NCBI GenBank assembly: GCA_050633325.1
Contig: JBOEGH010000008.1
Coordinates: 1 to 64,000 of the forward strand
DNA length: 64,000 nucleotides
Source: UBA1672 sp050633325
GTDB taxonomy: Bacteria; Pseudomonadota; Alphaproteobacteria; Micavibrionales; Micavibrionaceae
Reading direction: 5' to 3'
The notes beneath the pieces are model-generated. The model was not told the DNA's origin. It did no database searches and saw nothing but the letters and a program-made list of their open reading frames with translations. Shown here one piece after another: positions 37,012-46,404 of the stretch. The stretch's first letter is position 1, and each line of letters begins with the position of its first letter. The position numbers and the translations under genes are program-made.

Positions 37012-37692
37012 CTATAATTTTTGATCTACAAACTTTTTGGTCATAGGTATTAATTGCTTATACAAATCATGTTTTGGGTTATGACCTGTTGAATCTATTT
37101 TTAGTACAAAGTTTTTATCGATAAGCTGAAAACCGGGTATCAATTTAAAGCTATCATCTCCGCGTAAATCTATATTACTAACTGCTACTATATGATTATC
37201 ATTTTTACTAAGTTCGAAATGTTTTGCCCATTTGCGTGCATCATTCGCAGTAGGTCTACCCATATATTCATTGTAAATCAGTAATTGTACAAAAACGATA
37301 TCTTTACTGGGTAGTTTTAACCCTTCTGAATATAGAGGGAAAATCTTACGAAATGAATATGAGTATTCCTCAACTCTATTTTTTCTATATGCACCATATT
37401 CATGGCCGCCGGAAAATGCCTGACATGCGGGACAATTCATTCCAATTGGTTCAACAATTATAACCTTACCTTTAAGATAGGATAGCTTAAATTCATCTCC
37501 TTCTTGGTCAATTAATTCAATATCCGGGTATGATTGATTTAAAACAGGTGGCCAAGAATATGCTTGGATAGATGGTTTACTAAGTACAGAGTTTGCAGTT
37601 GATATGGCATAAAACAAAATCATAAAAAAAAGAGAGAATAAAATAAGTAATATTCGTATTTTAATTCTATTATCCTCTAATTGATTATTCAT
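37012..37692 (-). CDS. Membrane-anchored thioredoxin-like protein
   Basis: A 226-residue protein with an N-terminal membrane anchor (IRILLILFSLFFMILFYAISTA) and a periplasmic thioredoxin-like domain with the redox motif MNCPACQAF after VIIVEPIG. It resembles the peroxiredoxin/TlpA-type folds but I cannot place it in a named subfamily. I prefer the ATG at 37692; the frame also offers ATG 37725 and a TTG. It is convergent with rho. It may serve cytochrome or envelope redox, unproven. Confidence 0.7.
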   Translation of the reverse strand: MNNQLEDNRIKIRILLILFSLFFMILFYAISTANSVLSKPSIQAYSWPPVLNQSYPDIELIDQEGDEFKLSYLKGKVIIVEPIGMNCPACQAFSGGHEYGAYRKNRVEEYSYSFRKIFPLYSEGLKLPSKDIVFVQLLIYNEYMGRPTANDARKWAKHFELSKNDNHIVAVSNIDLRGDDSFKLIPGFQLIDKNFVLKIDSTGHNPKHDLYKQLIPMTKKFVDQKL

Positions 37693-37897
37693 AGGTTTCT
37701 TCTCTACTATACGTTTATATTTCATGTAAAAATTATATATAATATCCAATAAAAACAAGAAAAATTCGCAGTAAATTTGAAACGATATTATTTGTCATAA
37801 TAACGAATATATGTTCTGATTATATAGTAACTATGCTAAAAGGAAATATCCTTTGAAACTATAAAGTTATAATAAATCAAAGGGATATAGATAAAAT

Positions 37898-38323
37898 ATG
37901 ACATATAAAATCTGCAGTGAAAGTAAACTTACAACTGGTTATATGCGTTGTGCAAAACTATTTTGCTTGTCATTTATATGTGTTATTACATTTTCAATAG
38001 GGACGGCATGGTCATATGAAAATATGTATAGATTTTCTACTAAAAGCAGTAATGTTATAACAAAGCCTAATAAACCCCTCCCCGCTGTAACTAATTTGTG
38101 CAAAAAATTCCTTAAATTCGCACATAAATCGACTCCTCAGGTTATAAAAAGCGATAGCCAACGCACTGTTGGCAAGGTTGCGATGTTAGGAATTATAATT
38201 GGTGCTAGATTTGTAGTTGAACCAAATATTAATAATGATTTATCACGAAATACGGATAATCATTATGCGAAAGCAATTGCTGAATATCGTAAGTGCCAAA
38301 AAGAACAAGCTTTAGTTAGATGA
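37898..38323 (+). CDS. Small secreted protein, unknown
   Basis: 141 residues with a hydrophobic signal (CLSFICVITFSIGTAWS) after a basic N-terminal part. The mature region has a second hydrophobic run (VGKVAMLGIIIGARFVV) and ends in a charged helix with a cysteine (EYRKCQKEQ). No family is recognised. An ATG at 37943 would place the signal nearer the N-terminus. A clear terminator follows. Confidence 0.6.
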   Translation: MTYKICSESKLTTGYMRCAKLFCLSFICVITFSIGTAWSYENMYRFSTKSSNVITKPNKPLPAVTNLCKKFLKFAHKSTPQVIKSDSQRTVGKVAMLGIIIGARFVVEPNINNDLSRNTDNHYAKAIAEYRKCQKEQALVR

Positions 38324-38365
38324 TTTGTTAATCATAGAAAGTTTATTTTGCTCCGACCCAATATT

Positions 38366-38405
38366 TAATCGCTCTGTGCTTATATGCATTAGAGCGATTA
38401 TTTTA
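38366..38405 (+). terminator. Rho-independent terminator
   Basis: A 10-bp perfect stem (TAATCGCTCT at 38366-38375 with AGAGCGATTA at 38391-38400), 15-nt loop, then TTTTAT. It lies 43 nt after the secreted-protein gene and ends its transcript. Confidence 0.8.
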
Positions 38406-38408
38406 TAT

Positions 38409-40079
38409 TCAGAATAAATTTATATACCAAAATGGAGGGTATGAACCAAACCTTCTGGCTGTTTCCAGGCTTGCAATGAATGCACTAGATGATAGTAACA
38501 TTGCCCAATAAAGTGTATCGCCAAGTCTAGGAGATGAAATTTTCTTTATACCCAGATGTTTAGTAAACTTTTTTATAGTAGATGAACATATCATTTTAAT
38601 TGATGTAATTCCCATATATGAAGAAAATAAAAAGTAAATAACATCAATAATAATATGTAAGTTTTGGTTGGGTATATGAGAAGTAATAATGTTTCGTAGT
38701 GGGGACATAAGATATATTAAAAGTAAAGATAAGCTCAAAATAGAAGAAACAAACAAACCAATATTACGAGGCTTTTTGGTAATATTTTGCAATATAAAGT
38801 CTGTATTTTTAATTATACTTATAGCCGTCTCGTTAGATAAACCTAATGGGTTACTTTTTAACAGCATTCTTTTTGCTTTACTTAGTGAATGCATACCCGT
38901 TGTATATGTAATACCTTCTTTTATCGTGCGATATTCTGCGGCTTTAAGCAGGTTTTCTATTAGATTACCACGGTTTTCAACTGCATCCGATAGCTTTCTC
39001 AATCCGTTGCGCAAAACATCATCCAAAAATGGAGATACATGAGTTAATTTTTCCTGAGTACCGAACAGAAATGTGTAATATGTATTTCCTGAAATATTAA
39101 ATTCCATATGCCCATAGGGAAGGTAAACTTCATATATTATAGGTATTATGTAGTTGTTATTCTTGTTATCTTCTTCAAATTTTTTTGCTTTATCAGGATC
39201 ATCTGAGTTTACAGTACTTACCATATCTTGCGATATATCTATTTTTGCATGTGCCTTAATTTTAGCACCGTGCTTTTCTATCATCGCTACAACTTTTTCA
39301 GGCAGCCGGTTTTTGGGATAATCGAATGATGTTCTTGCCTCGATCTCTTGTACGAAAACTACACTTAACCATGCACTTCCTTTACAGTTAGGGCATGATG
39401 TTATTCCTTTACTACGACAGACGGAGCATTTAACACTACCACTTTGCCCACATGTACGACATGAAAGGTGGCCAGAACCGTTACAAACAGGACATTGAAC
39501 TTGATTTCCCTGTGGTCCTTGTATCATTTGTGCACCATTACAATGACCACAATGATCTATACCCGACCCATTACATCTTGGACATTGGTCTATCCCTTTA
39601 CCGGCGCAAGGCTGGCAGGTAACACTACCCTGTGCCCTGCAAGTTTGGCATGCTTCATAAACTACGAATTCTCTTTTCCAAAAGGGTAAAGGTATAACAT
39701 TGTTATTTAGTGCAAACCCTTGATCTTCACGGTTTAGCAGTACTTCACGAATTTTTTTCTCAGTTTTAATGTCGCTAGATAGACTGAAATATTCATGATT
39801 CATGGCCTCTATTACGGCCTGTTGATTATCGACTAATATAGGGCCCTCAATACGACCGCTAACTGTTTTGTGGCTGTTTTTTGTTACAATGGTAAGCATG
39901 TTTTCAGCTTGGAAGTGGAGGATCTCTCCTTCCATTTTTTCTAGGGTAACATCTTCAGGATTAAGTTTATTACCCTTCACCATTTCTTTGACTTTATTCA
40001 TCGCATTATCTTTATACTCTTCACTTAAAGAGAGTTTTAGAATTTGCGTATCTTGTGGTGTATCAATATTTTCAGTCAA
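38409..40079 (-). CDS. Membrane protein with eight CxxC motifs (DnaJ-type zinc module, no J domain)
   Basis: A 556-residue protein of unrecognised family. A soluble N-terminal region (1-140) precedes a cysteine-rich block (about 144-233) holding CQTC, CQPC, CPRC, CGHC, CPVC, CRTC, CSVC and CPNC, several followed by the GxG of the DnaJ type (CxxCxGxG). Eight CxxC motifs could make four zinc sites, twice that of DnaJ. There is no J domain. About 200 soluble residues follow, then about three membrane helices near the C-terminus. The first codon is a TTG at 40079 without a good ribosome site; ATG 40001 is the alternative. Role unknown; a redox or chaperone-like function is a guess. Confidence 0.7.
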   Translation of the reverse strand: MTENIDTPQDTQILKLSLSEEYKDNAMNKVKEMVKGNKLNPEDVTLEKMEGEILHFQAENMLTIVTKNSHKTVSGRIEGPILVDNQQAVIEAMNHEYFSLSSDIKTEKKIREVLLNREDQGFALNNNVIPLPFWKREFVVYEACQTCRAQGSVTCQPCAGKGIDQCPRCNGSGIDHCGHCNGAQMIQGPQGNQVQCPVCNGSGHLSCRTCGQSGSVKCSVCRSKGITSCPNCKGSAWLSVVFVQEIEARTSFDYPKNRLPEKVVAMIEKHGAKIKAHAKIDISQDMVSTVNSDDPDKAKKFEEDNKNNNYIIPIIYEVYLPYGHMEFNISGNTYYTFLFGTQEKLTHVSPFLDDVLRNGLRKLSDAVENRGNLIENLLKAAEYRTIKEGITYTTGMHSLSKAKRMLLKSNPLGLSNETAISIIKNTDFILQNITKKPRNIGLFVSSILSLSLLLIYLMSPLRNIITSHIPNQNLHIIIDVIYFLFSSYMGITSIKMICSSTIKKFTKHLGIKKISSPRLGDTLYWAMLLSSSAFIASLETARRFGSYPPFWYINLF

Positions 40080-40170
40080 ATGGAGTTCGCTAAGGTTATA
40101 TTGTGAAAAAAACTATATATACTAGTAAAGATATATGCTTCAATAGTATCGAAAATAAAGGGTTTGTACA

Positions 40171-40434
40171 ATGAAATTCAATTTTGACATAGAATGCACA
40201 CCAGAAGAAGCAAGAGCTTTTGTCGGTTTACCTAACGTAGCACCAATGCAAGAACGCATAATGAAGGAAATCGAAGGTAAAATGCAAGACAACATACGTA
40301 ACTTAACCCCGGAAGAAATGGTTAAGACATGGATGCCTGCCACTATGCAGGGAATAGGTGAGATGCAGAAAATGTTCTGGTCACAGATGGGTGTTAATAT
40401 TCCAAAAGACAAGCCAGACACATCGGAAAAGTAA
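40171..40434 (+). CDS. DUF6489-type small protein
   Basis: 87 residues: MKFNFDIECTPEEARAFVGLPNVAPMQ, then EEMVKTWMPATMQGIGEMQKMFWSQ. This is the pattern of a short conserved alphaproteobacterial family, DUF6489 from memory, often found before mnmE. Function unknown. Its stop overlaps the mnmE start (TAATG), so the two are translationally coupled. Confidence 0.75.
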   Translation: MKFNFDIECTPEEARAFVGLPNVAPMQERIMKEIEGKMQDNIRNLTPEEMVKTWMPATMQGIGEMQKMFWSQMGVNIPKDKPDTSEK

Positions 40435-41771
40435 TGACTGATACTATATATGCGTTGGCTAGTGCCCGTGGCCAAGCGGGGGTTGCTATAATACGGGTAT
40501 CAGGCCCTAAGGCACATATTGGATTGAAAAATCTAACCAATGACAAAAATATAATATATCGCAAAGCCCTGCTTCGTGAATTGAAACGTCCCGTTTCACG
40601 TGAAACATTGGATAATGCTCTGGTAATTGCATTTCAAGAACCAAATAGCTACACAGGAGAGGATGTTGTCGAATATCATCTTCATGGCGGAACAGCTGTT
40701 GTTCAGGGGGTTTTAGAGACCTTAGGTAATGAGAGTGGCTATAGAATGGCAAATCCTGGTGAATTTACACGCCGTGCGTTTGAAAACGGTAAGATGGATT
40801 TAACAGAAGCAGAAGCTATCGCAGATTTGATCCATGCAGAAACTCAATTACAAAAAAACCAAGCATTGTCGCAAATGTCAGGGGTTTTATCTAACTTATA
40901 TGATGGTTGGCGGGACAAGCTTGTCAAAATTTTGGCATATGTTGAGGCAGAGCTAGAATTCCCCGATGAGGATCTACCTGACAATATTATTGATAATATA
41001 ACACCAAAAATTTCTGAATTGTCAGAAGATATTGATACTCATTTAAATGATAACAGACGCGGAGAGCGTTTAAGAAATGGAATTCATGTCGCAGTTATCG
41101 GTGCGCCAAACGCAGGCAAATCTTCCTTAGTTAACAAACTGGTACAGCGTGACGTTGCTATTGTATCTGAATTTGCTGGAACCACGCGTGATGTTATAGA
41201 AGCACACTTAGATATTGGTGGATATCCGGTTATATTATCTGATACTGCAGGTTTGCGACCTGATCAAATAGGTACGGATAGTCATGATATTATTGAGTCC
41301 GAAGGTATTAAAAGAGCCCTTAAAATAGCAGAAAATGCAGACATACGTGTTATATTATATGATGCAACACAAGACATGCCTGATGAACATAGTCTCGCTC
41401 TTGAAAAGCATAAAAATACGATTGTGGCATTAAACAAAACTGATCAGGGTATAAATATTAATCATCCTGATAATCCTTTGCAAATATCAGTGCATAGTAA
41501 CAAAGGAATTTCTGAATTTCTGAATTTCTTAACACAAGAGATTGATGGTTTGGTAGGTAAGGGAGATGCCCCCGCATTAACCAGACAAAGACACAGAGAT
41601 GCTTTGACAGATTGCCGTGCATCATTGGATAGATGTTTGAACGCACCACTGCCAGAACTAACAGCAGAGGATTTACGTTTAGCAATTCGCCATGTTGGTC
41701 GTATTACAGGTAAAGTAGATGTAGAAGATTTATTGGATGTTGTGTTTAAAGATTTTTGTATAGGAAAATGA
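40434..41771 (+). CDS. mnmE: tRNA modification GTPase MnmE
   Basis: With MnmG it makes the 5-carboxymethylaminomethyl group on U34 of tRNAs. 445 residues: N-terminal tetrahydrofolate-binding domain (TIYALASARGQAGVAIIRVSG), a helical domain, an inserted G domain with GAPNAGKSSLVNKL, AGTTRD, SDTAGLR and NKTD, and the C-terminal FCIGK with the conserved cysteine. It starts in the stop of the DUF6489 gene. A parS-like site is embedded at 40592-40607, read as VSRET. Confidence 0.97.
   Translation: MTDTIYALASARGQAGVAIIRVSGPKAHIGLKNLTNDKNIIYRKALLRELKRPVSRETLDNALVIAFQEPNSYTGEDVVEYHLHGGTAVVQGVLETLGNESGYRMANPGEFTRRAFENGKMDLTEAEAIADLIHAETQLQKNQALSQMSGVLSNLYDGWRDKLVKILAYVEAELEFPDEDLPDNIIDNITPKISELSEDIDTHLNDNRRGERLRNGIHVAVIGAPNAGKSSLVNKLVQRDVAIVSEFAGTTRDVIEAHLDIGGYPVILSDTAGLRPDQIGTDSHDIIESEGIKRALKIAENADIRVILYDATQDMPDEHSLALEKHKNTIVALNKTDQGININHPDNPLQISVHSNKGISEFLNFLTQEIDGLVGKGDAPALTRQRHRDALTDCRASLDRCLNAPLPELTAEDLRLAIRHVGRITGKVDVEDLLDVVFKDFCIGK
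40592..40607. promoter_or_regulatory. parS-like site 1 (inside mnmE)
   Basis: CGTTTCACGTGAAACA matches the parS consensus TGTTTCACGTGAAACA at 15 of 16 positions. The palindromic core GTTTCACGTGAAAC is perfect. Confidence 0.85.
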
Positions 41772-41772
41772 C

Positions 41773-42378
41773 TTATAGCTCTTGTGAGAGAGAGTCGTTG
41801 TTATTGTCGTGATCAATATCATTTTCTAAATCTTTATCTGTTTCTACGATATGCTCAATAGATTTGTTTGTTAAATTTTCAATAAAGTCTTGAGGTGGTA
41901 TAGAGATGCTTTTCGGATCTAAAGTATCGTCAAATTTCACGTGAGTTTGTTTTATCTCTTTCACCAAAATTTCATAGTTGTTATCAAGGTGAACTTGGTA
42001 TGGCTGTTCAATTTCATTATTATCTGACTCACCAGTGCCGTCGAGTGCTGATAAAGATTCTGATATATCTATATTTCCTTGTTCTTCTAATATTTCTGCT
42101 TCGTCCAAAGATCTGCGCATCATATACATTGCAATCGGTAAAGAATATCCTAGACCTTCGAAGTAGTCTTCCGGATTTTCTTTGTCCTGACCGTTTAGCT
42201 CAGGAGACATGGCGATCATTTCGACCTGTGTTTTACCAATTACGCCAAACCTTTCAGTAAAGTTATCGTGTACCTCTTGGTTTTCATTGGTTTCATTGTG
42301 AAATATAAGTTCTTTAAGGGCGTTAAATATTTCTTGAATCATGCTCTTCATACCGCAAGTTATTATAATTACATCCAT
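41773..42378 (-). CDS. Acidic hypothetical protein
   Basis: 201 residues, highly acidic and mostly polar, no membrane segment. The N-terminal half has a helix-rich stretch (IQEIFNALKELIFH, PEDYFEGLGYSLPIAMYMMRR) and the C-terminal half is low-complexity with runs of Asp, Asn and Glu. No family is recognised. It runs convergent with mnmE (1-nt gap) and divergent from mnmG. The start is uncertain: ATG 42378, 42351 or 42342. Confidence 0.6.
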   Translation of the reverse strand: MDVIIITCGMKSMIQEIFNALKELIFHNETNENQEVHDNFTERFGVIGKTQVEMIAMSPELNGQDKENPEDYFEGLGYSLPIAMYMMRRSLDEAEILEEQGNIDISESLSALDGTGESDNNEIEQPYQVHLDNNYEILVKEIKQTHVKFDDTLDPKSISIPPQDFIENLTNKSIEHIVETDKDLENDIDHDNNNDSLSQEL

Positions 42379-42444
42379 CTAATTCTTTTCTGGATAATAT
42401 TGCAAGAAAATTGTACAAAAGGCGCAGAGATAAAGGATTGTGAC

Positions 42445-44343
42445 ATGAATACAAATTTTGAAGTCATCGTAGTTGGTGGCGGGCACGCAGGGTGCGAGGC
42501 AGCAGCAGCAGCAGCAAGAACAGGTGCGAAAACAGCTTTGCTAACCCATAAGTTGGCAACGGTTGGTGCAATGTCATGTAATCCTGCAATAGGTGGTTTG
42601 GGTAAAGGGCATTTAGTAAGGGAGATTGATGCTCTGGATGGTGTGATGGCGCGTGTTATTGATCGTTCAGGAATTCAGTATCGTATGTTGAATGCTTCTA
42701 AAGGTCCGGCAGTCAGAGGACCAAGAGCACAGGCAGATAGAAAACTGTATCTAGAGGCGATGCAAGATATTTTAAATAACTATGATAATTTAACGATAGT
42801 CGAGGGTGCCGCAGATGATCTTATATTGGATGATGCGGGCGTAGTATGTGGTTTAAAGACCTTAGATGGGCAAGAGTATAGCTGTGGCGCGGTTGTGTTG
42901 ACTACCGGAACGTTTTTGCGCGGTATAATACATCGCGGAGAGGAAATGAGCCCCGCAGGCCGTGTAGGTGAAGAGCCGACCATTGGCCTTGCAGAGACAT
43001 TAGAGCGTTTAGACTTTCCATTAGGTCGTTTAAAAACAGGCACACCGGCACGTTTAGACGGCAGAACAATTGATTGGGATGTGCTACAAAAACAACCTGG
43101 TGATGATGTTCCTTTGCCGTTTTCTTACTTGAATGAGAAAATAACAGTACCGCAAATACCTTGTTACATTACTCATACTAATGAGGGTACGCATAACATT
43201 ATTCAGGAAAATTTAGAGCGTTCTCCAATGTATTCAGGACAAATTGAATCCAGTGGGCCACGATACTGCCCGTCTATAGAGGATAAAGTCCATCGTTTTG
43301 CCGATAAAAACCGTCATCAAATATTTTTAGAGCCGGAAGGATTGGATGATCACACAGTTTACCCGAATGGAATTTCCACATCTTTACCAATAGAGGTACA
43401 GGACGCATTTATTCATTCCATTAAAGGATTAGAAAAAGTAGAAGTTATCGAATGGGGTTATGCGATTGAATACGATTATTGTGATCCGAGAGATTTAAAA
43501 AAGACACTAGAATCTAAGAGGTTGCCGGGACTTTTCTTGGCGGGTCAGATAAATGGTACTACAGGATATGAAGAAGCGGCAGCCCAAGGATTAATGGCAG
43601 GTGTAAATGCAGCAAATCAGACATCCGCAATGAATCGTAGCGTTTCACGTGAAACAGCGCAAATATTTACCTTGGATCGTGCCGATGCATATATTGGTGT
43701 TTTAATAGATGATCTGACCACTCGTGGTGCGCCAGAGCCATACCGAATGTTCACTAGTCGTGCAGAATACCGCCTACGTTTGCGCGCAGATAACGCAGAT
43801 CAACGTTTAACTGACAAAGGTATTGCCGCAGGTTGTGTAGGTGAAAACCGTAAGGGTATTTGGCTTGAAAAGTCACAAGCACTATCAAATGCACGCAGAT
43901 TAGCACAAGAATTAAGTGCTACTCCTAGTGAATTGGAGAAGAAAGGCGTTAGTGTTAATAAAGACGGCACACGACGCAATGTTATGTCATTGCTATCTTA
44001 TCGTAATATTACATGGAATGATCTGGCGGTAATCTGGCCTGAATTGAATGACATTACCCTTGATATTCGTGAGCAAGTTGAAATAGATGCGTTATATGCG
44101 GGCTATATGGATCGTCATGATGCAGACATAGAGGCATTCCGCAAGGATGAAAACTTGATCTTACCCGAAGGTTTGGATTACTCAGAAATTGGAAGCCTAT
44201 CAAATGAAGTGCGTCACAATATTGAAAGAGTGCGCCCAACTACACTAGGTGAGGCATCAAGAATTCCCGGTGTAACGCCCGCGGCTGTTATTGCGTTGTT
44301 ACGTCATGTGAAAAAAGGCGTAAAAAGGTCAGGTACATTATAA
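42445..44343 (+). CDS. mnmG: tRNA uridine 5-carboxymethylaminomethyl modification enzyme MnmG
   Basis: FAD partner of MnmE in wobble uridine modification. 632 residues: FAD-binding VIVVGGGHAGCEAAAAAARTG at the start, CNPAIGGLGKGHLVREIDALDG with the conserved cysteine, GRLKTGTPARLD, CYITHTN, GQINGTTGYEEAAAQG. I choose the ATG at 42445, which has AAAGGA upstream and the expected N-terminus; the longer open frame runs over the antisense gene and is rejected. A parS-like site lies at 43641-43656 (read VSRET). It overlaps rsmG by one base. Confidence 0.97.
   Translation: MNTNFEVIVVGGGHAGCEAAAAAARTGAKTALLTHKLATVGAMSCNPAIGGLGKGHLVREIDALDGVMARVIDRSGIQYRMLNASKGPAVRGPRAQADRKLYLEAMQDILNNYDNLTIVEGAADDLILDDAGVVCGLKTLDGQEYSCGAVVLTTGTFLRGIIHRGEEMSPAGRVGEEPTIGLAETLERLDFPLGRLKTGTPARLDGRTIDWDVLQKQPGDDVPLPFSYLNEKITVPQIPCYITHTNEGTHNIIQENLERSPMYSGQIESSGPRYCPSIEDKVHRFADKNRHQIFLEPEGLDDHTVYPNGISTSLPIEVQDAFIHSIKGLEKVEVIEWGYAIEYDYCDPRDLKKTLESKRLPGLFLAGQINGTTGYEEAAAQGLMAGVNAANQTSAMNRSVSRETAQIFTLDRADAYIGVLIDDLTTRGAPEPYRMFTSRAEYRLRLRADNADQRLTDKGIAAGCVGENRKGIWLEKSQALSNARRLAQELSATPSELEKKGVSVNKDGTRRNVMSLLSYRNITWNDLAVIWPELNDITLDIREQVEIDALYAGYMDRHDADIEAFRKDENLILPEGLDYSEIGSLSNEVRHNIERVRPTTLGEASRIPGVTPAAVIALLRHVKKGVKRSGTL
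43641..43656. promoter_or_regulatory. parS-like site 2 (inside mnmG)
   Basis: CGTTTCACGTGAAACA again, 15 of 16 to the parS consensus, 3.0 kb from site 1 and 1.4 kb before parB. Confidence 0.85.
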
Positions 44344-44969
44344 TGGTTTACGAACAAAGCGATTTTACAAAACTAATAGATGTTACTGACGAAGCTTTCG
44401 AGAAGATAGAAACTTATCATGAGCTATTGTTAAAATGGAACAAGGCAATAAATCTTGTTAGCCCTAAAACGATCAATCAAGCGTGGCATCGCCATTTTAT
44501 TGATTCCGCACAACTTTCAAAAATTTTGCCGGATGGTATTAAAATATATGCTGACCTTGGTTGCGGTGGTGGTTTTCCAGGCATGGTACTTGCGATCATG
44601 CATCCTGAGATTACGGTTCATCTGGTAGAATCTGATGAGCGTAAAGGTCAGTTTATGCGAACAGTTGCCAGAGAAACTGGTACTAAAAATGTTAAAATAC
44701 ACACGAAAAGAGTAGAGGCAGCGATCAATGATTTCTGCCCTGATTTTGTCAGTGCTCGCGCTTTATCTTCTCTAGAAAATCTATTTGATTATTGTTTACC
44801 TTGGGCAGAGGAAAATAAAGATCTAAAATTCTGTTTTTTAAAGGGTGAACGCGCAGATGATGAAATATCAGAAGCGAAAAAACGTTATAGCTTCGAATAT
44901 AAATCTATACAAAGCATCACAGATAACTCGGCACAGTTGCTTTTCATTGAAAAGTTGACCTGTGCATAA
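44343..44969 (+). CDS. rsmG: 16S rRNA (guanine-527-N7) methyltransferase
   Basis: Methylates G527 of 16S rRNA. 208 residues: YHELLLKWNKAINLVSP, HRHFIDS-type helix (WHRHFIDSAQLSKIL), SAM loop YADLGCGGGFPGMVLA, and HLVESDERKGQFM. It starts in the last base of mnmG. In nearly all relatives parA comes next; here a 97-nt gap leads straight to parB. Confidence 0.96.
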   Translation: MVYEQSDFTKLIDVTDEAFEKIETYHELLLKWNKAINLVSPKTINQAWHRHFIDSAQLSKILPDGIKIYADLGCGGGFPGMVLAIMHPEITVHLVESDERKGQFMRTVARETGTKNVKIHTKRVEAAINDFCPDFVSARALSSLENLFDYCLPWAEENKDLKFCFLKGERADDEISEAKKRYSFEYKSIQSITDNSAQLLFIEKLTCA

Positions 44970-45066
44970 CCTGCTCTGCTTTTTTATTTATACTATATGG
45001 TCTTGACGAATCTTCTTACTATTATAACATCTAAAAAAATATCAACTGCAATATATGAGGTGCAAA

Positions 45067-46008
45067 ATGGAATCAGAATCAGGTGGCCTAGGGCTCGGGT
45101 TAAATGCCTTGTTTGATGAAGAGGAAAGCGCATCCGCAGTAGCAGCAATAGAAGAAAAAATTGAAAGTGAACCTGATGATTCACGTAAACGCCATCAAGT
45201 CGGTGTTGAACTATTATATCCAAGTGAATTCCAACCGCGCCGTGTATTCAGTGACGATAGCATTAGTGAGCTTGCAAGCTCTATCAAACAATATGGTGTG
45301 TTACAGCCTTTACTAGTACGTCAAAGCCCAAGCGATGCAACTCAATATGAAATCATAGCAGGGGAGCGTCGCTGGCGCGCAGCGCAAGAAGCGCAATTAC
45401 ATGAAGTTCCTGTAATCGTATTGGAATTGAGTGAACTTGACGCATTTAAAATTGCTTTAATTGAAAACCTACAGCGCGAAGATTTGAATGTTATTGATGA
45501 AGCGTTGGGTTATGAACGTTTGCTCGATACGTATAATTTAACACAAGATGAATTGGCAAAAGCCGTCGGTAAAAGTCGCCCTCATATCACAAATACCGTT
45601 CGTCTGTTAACCTTACCCAGTACCGTTCAGGCACATGTCGGTGCGGGTGATATATCCATGGGACATGCGCGTGCATTGATCACAGCAGAAGATCCAGAGG
45701 CACTGGTAAAACAAGTAATTTCCAAGGGGCTAAGCGTTCGTCAAACTGAAAAATTTGCTATGGGGCAAAAAGGTGGGGTGAAAAAGAAACAGCCTAAGCC
45801 TGATACAGCATCTGATACATCAGGTAATAAAGATTCAGATACTGTTGCCTTGGAAAATGATATTAGTAATGCCCTTGGTATGCGTGTAACAATCGACAGT
45901 AAAGATGGTAAAAGCGGCAGTCTGGCAGTAGAGTTTAAATCTCTTGAACAGCTGGATGAAGTACTTCACCGTTTGGCACATTTCCCGGGATCGCGTTTGA
46001 ATGGGTAA
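45067..46008 (+). CDS. parB: Chromosome partitioning protein ParB
   Basis: CTP-dependent DNA clamp loaded at parS. 313 residues: CTP-binding IIAGERRWRAAQEAQ and ENLQREDLNVIDEA, helix-turn-helix LTQDELAKAVGKSRPHITNTVRLL, and a C-terminal dimer domain. I start at ATG 45067, which has GAGGTG 7 nt upstream. The N-terminus reads SGGLGLGLNALFDEE, where relatives have RGLGRGLSALL; the arginine of LGRGL, which stimulates the ParA ATPase, is Leu here. parA is not in front. A weak TTGACG...TATAAC pair lies in the gap. The DNA-binding part looks functional. Confidence 0.95.
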   Translation: MESESGGLGLGLNALFDEEESASAVAAIEEKIESEPDDSRKRHQVGVELLYPSEFQPRRVFSDDSISELASSIKQYGVLQPLLVRQSPSDATQYEIIAGERRWRAAQEAQLHEVPVIVLELSELDAFKIALIENLQREDLNVIDEALGYERLLDTYNLTQDELAKAVGKSRPHITNTVRLLTLPSTVQAHVGAGDISMGHARALITAEDPEALVKQVISKGLSVRQTEKFAMGQKGGVKKKQPKPDTASDTSGNKDSDTVALENDISNALGMRVTIDSKDGKSGSLAVEFKSLEQLDEVLHRLAHFPGSRLNG

Positions 46009-46057
46009 AATTTTCTTGTGCTGCTGATAGATATATGTCAAATATCTGTTAGTTTTA

Positions 46058-46390
46058 ATGCACAAAAAGAAAGTTATTTGGATTATGCCACGATCAAAAA
46101 AAGACGATATCCTATTAGTTGGTAAATTCGAAGATGCCCATGTGGTCATAGGCGACTGGGTTGGTAAATCTGTTGATCAGGATAATTTTAAAAAGCCGTT
46201 CCATGATGTTTCTTACAAGGGGTCTACATACCGATTTATTAATCCGGATGAACTAAATGATGACTCAATTGAGGTGCTAAAGCAGCAACAAAACTCATAT
46301 AATTTTGGTGGTGACCTTAAGGGTATGTTGATTGAGATCACAAGCGGTGGCATCAGATCACAACATGTTCCGGAACTAATGCCTGAGTAA
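46058..46390 (+). CDS. Hypothetical protein after parB
   Basis: 110 residues, soluble, mixed fold by pattern (DDILLVGKFEDAHVVIGDWVGKSVD, YRFINPDEL, LKGMLIEITSGGIRSQHVPELMP). Not recognised. The start may be ATG 46058 or 46085; neither has a good ribosome site. It lies 49 nt after parB on the same strand, so it may be co-transcribed. Confidence 0.55.
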   Translation: MHKKKVIWIMPRSKKDDILLVGKFEDAHVVIGDWVGKSVDQDNFKKPFHDVSYKGSTYRFINPDELNDDSIEVLKQQQNSYNFGGDLKGMLIEITSGGIRSQHVPELMPE

Positions 46391-46404
46391 ATATTTAAAT
46401 GTCC

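Noticed and set aside
41934..41949. CACGTG hit as a parS
   Set aside because: ATTTCACGTGAGTTTG keeps only the core; the right half diverges.
42268..42444. Extension of mnmG to an upstream start
   Set aside because: It overlaps the antisense acidic gene, lacks a ribosome site, and the ATG at 42445 gives the expected N-terminus with AAAGGA before it.
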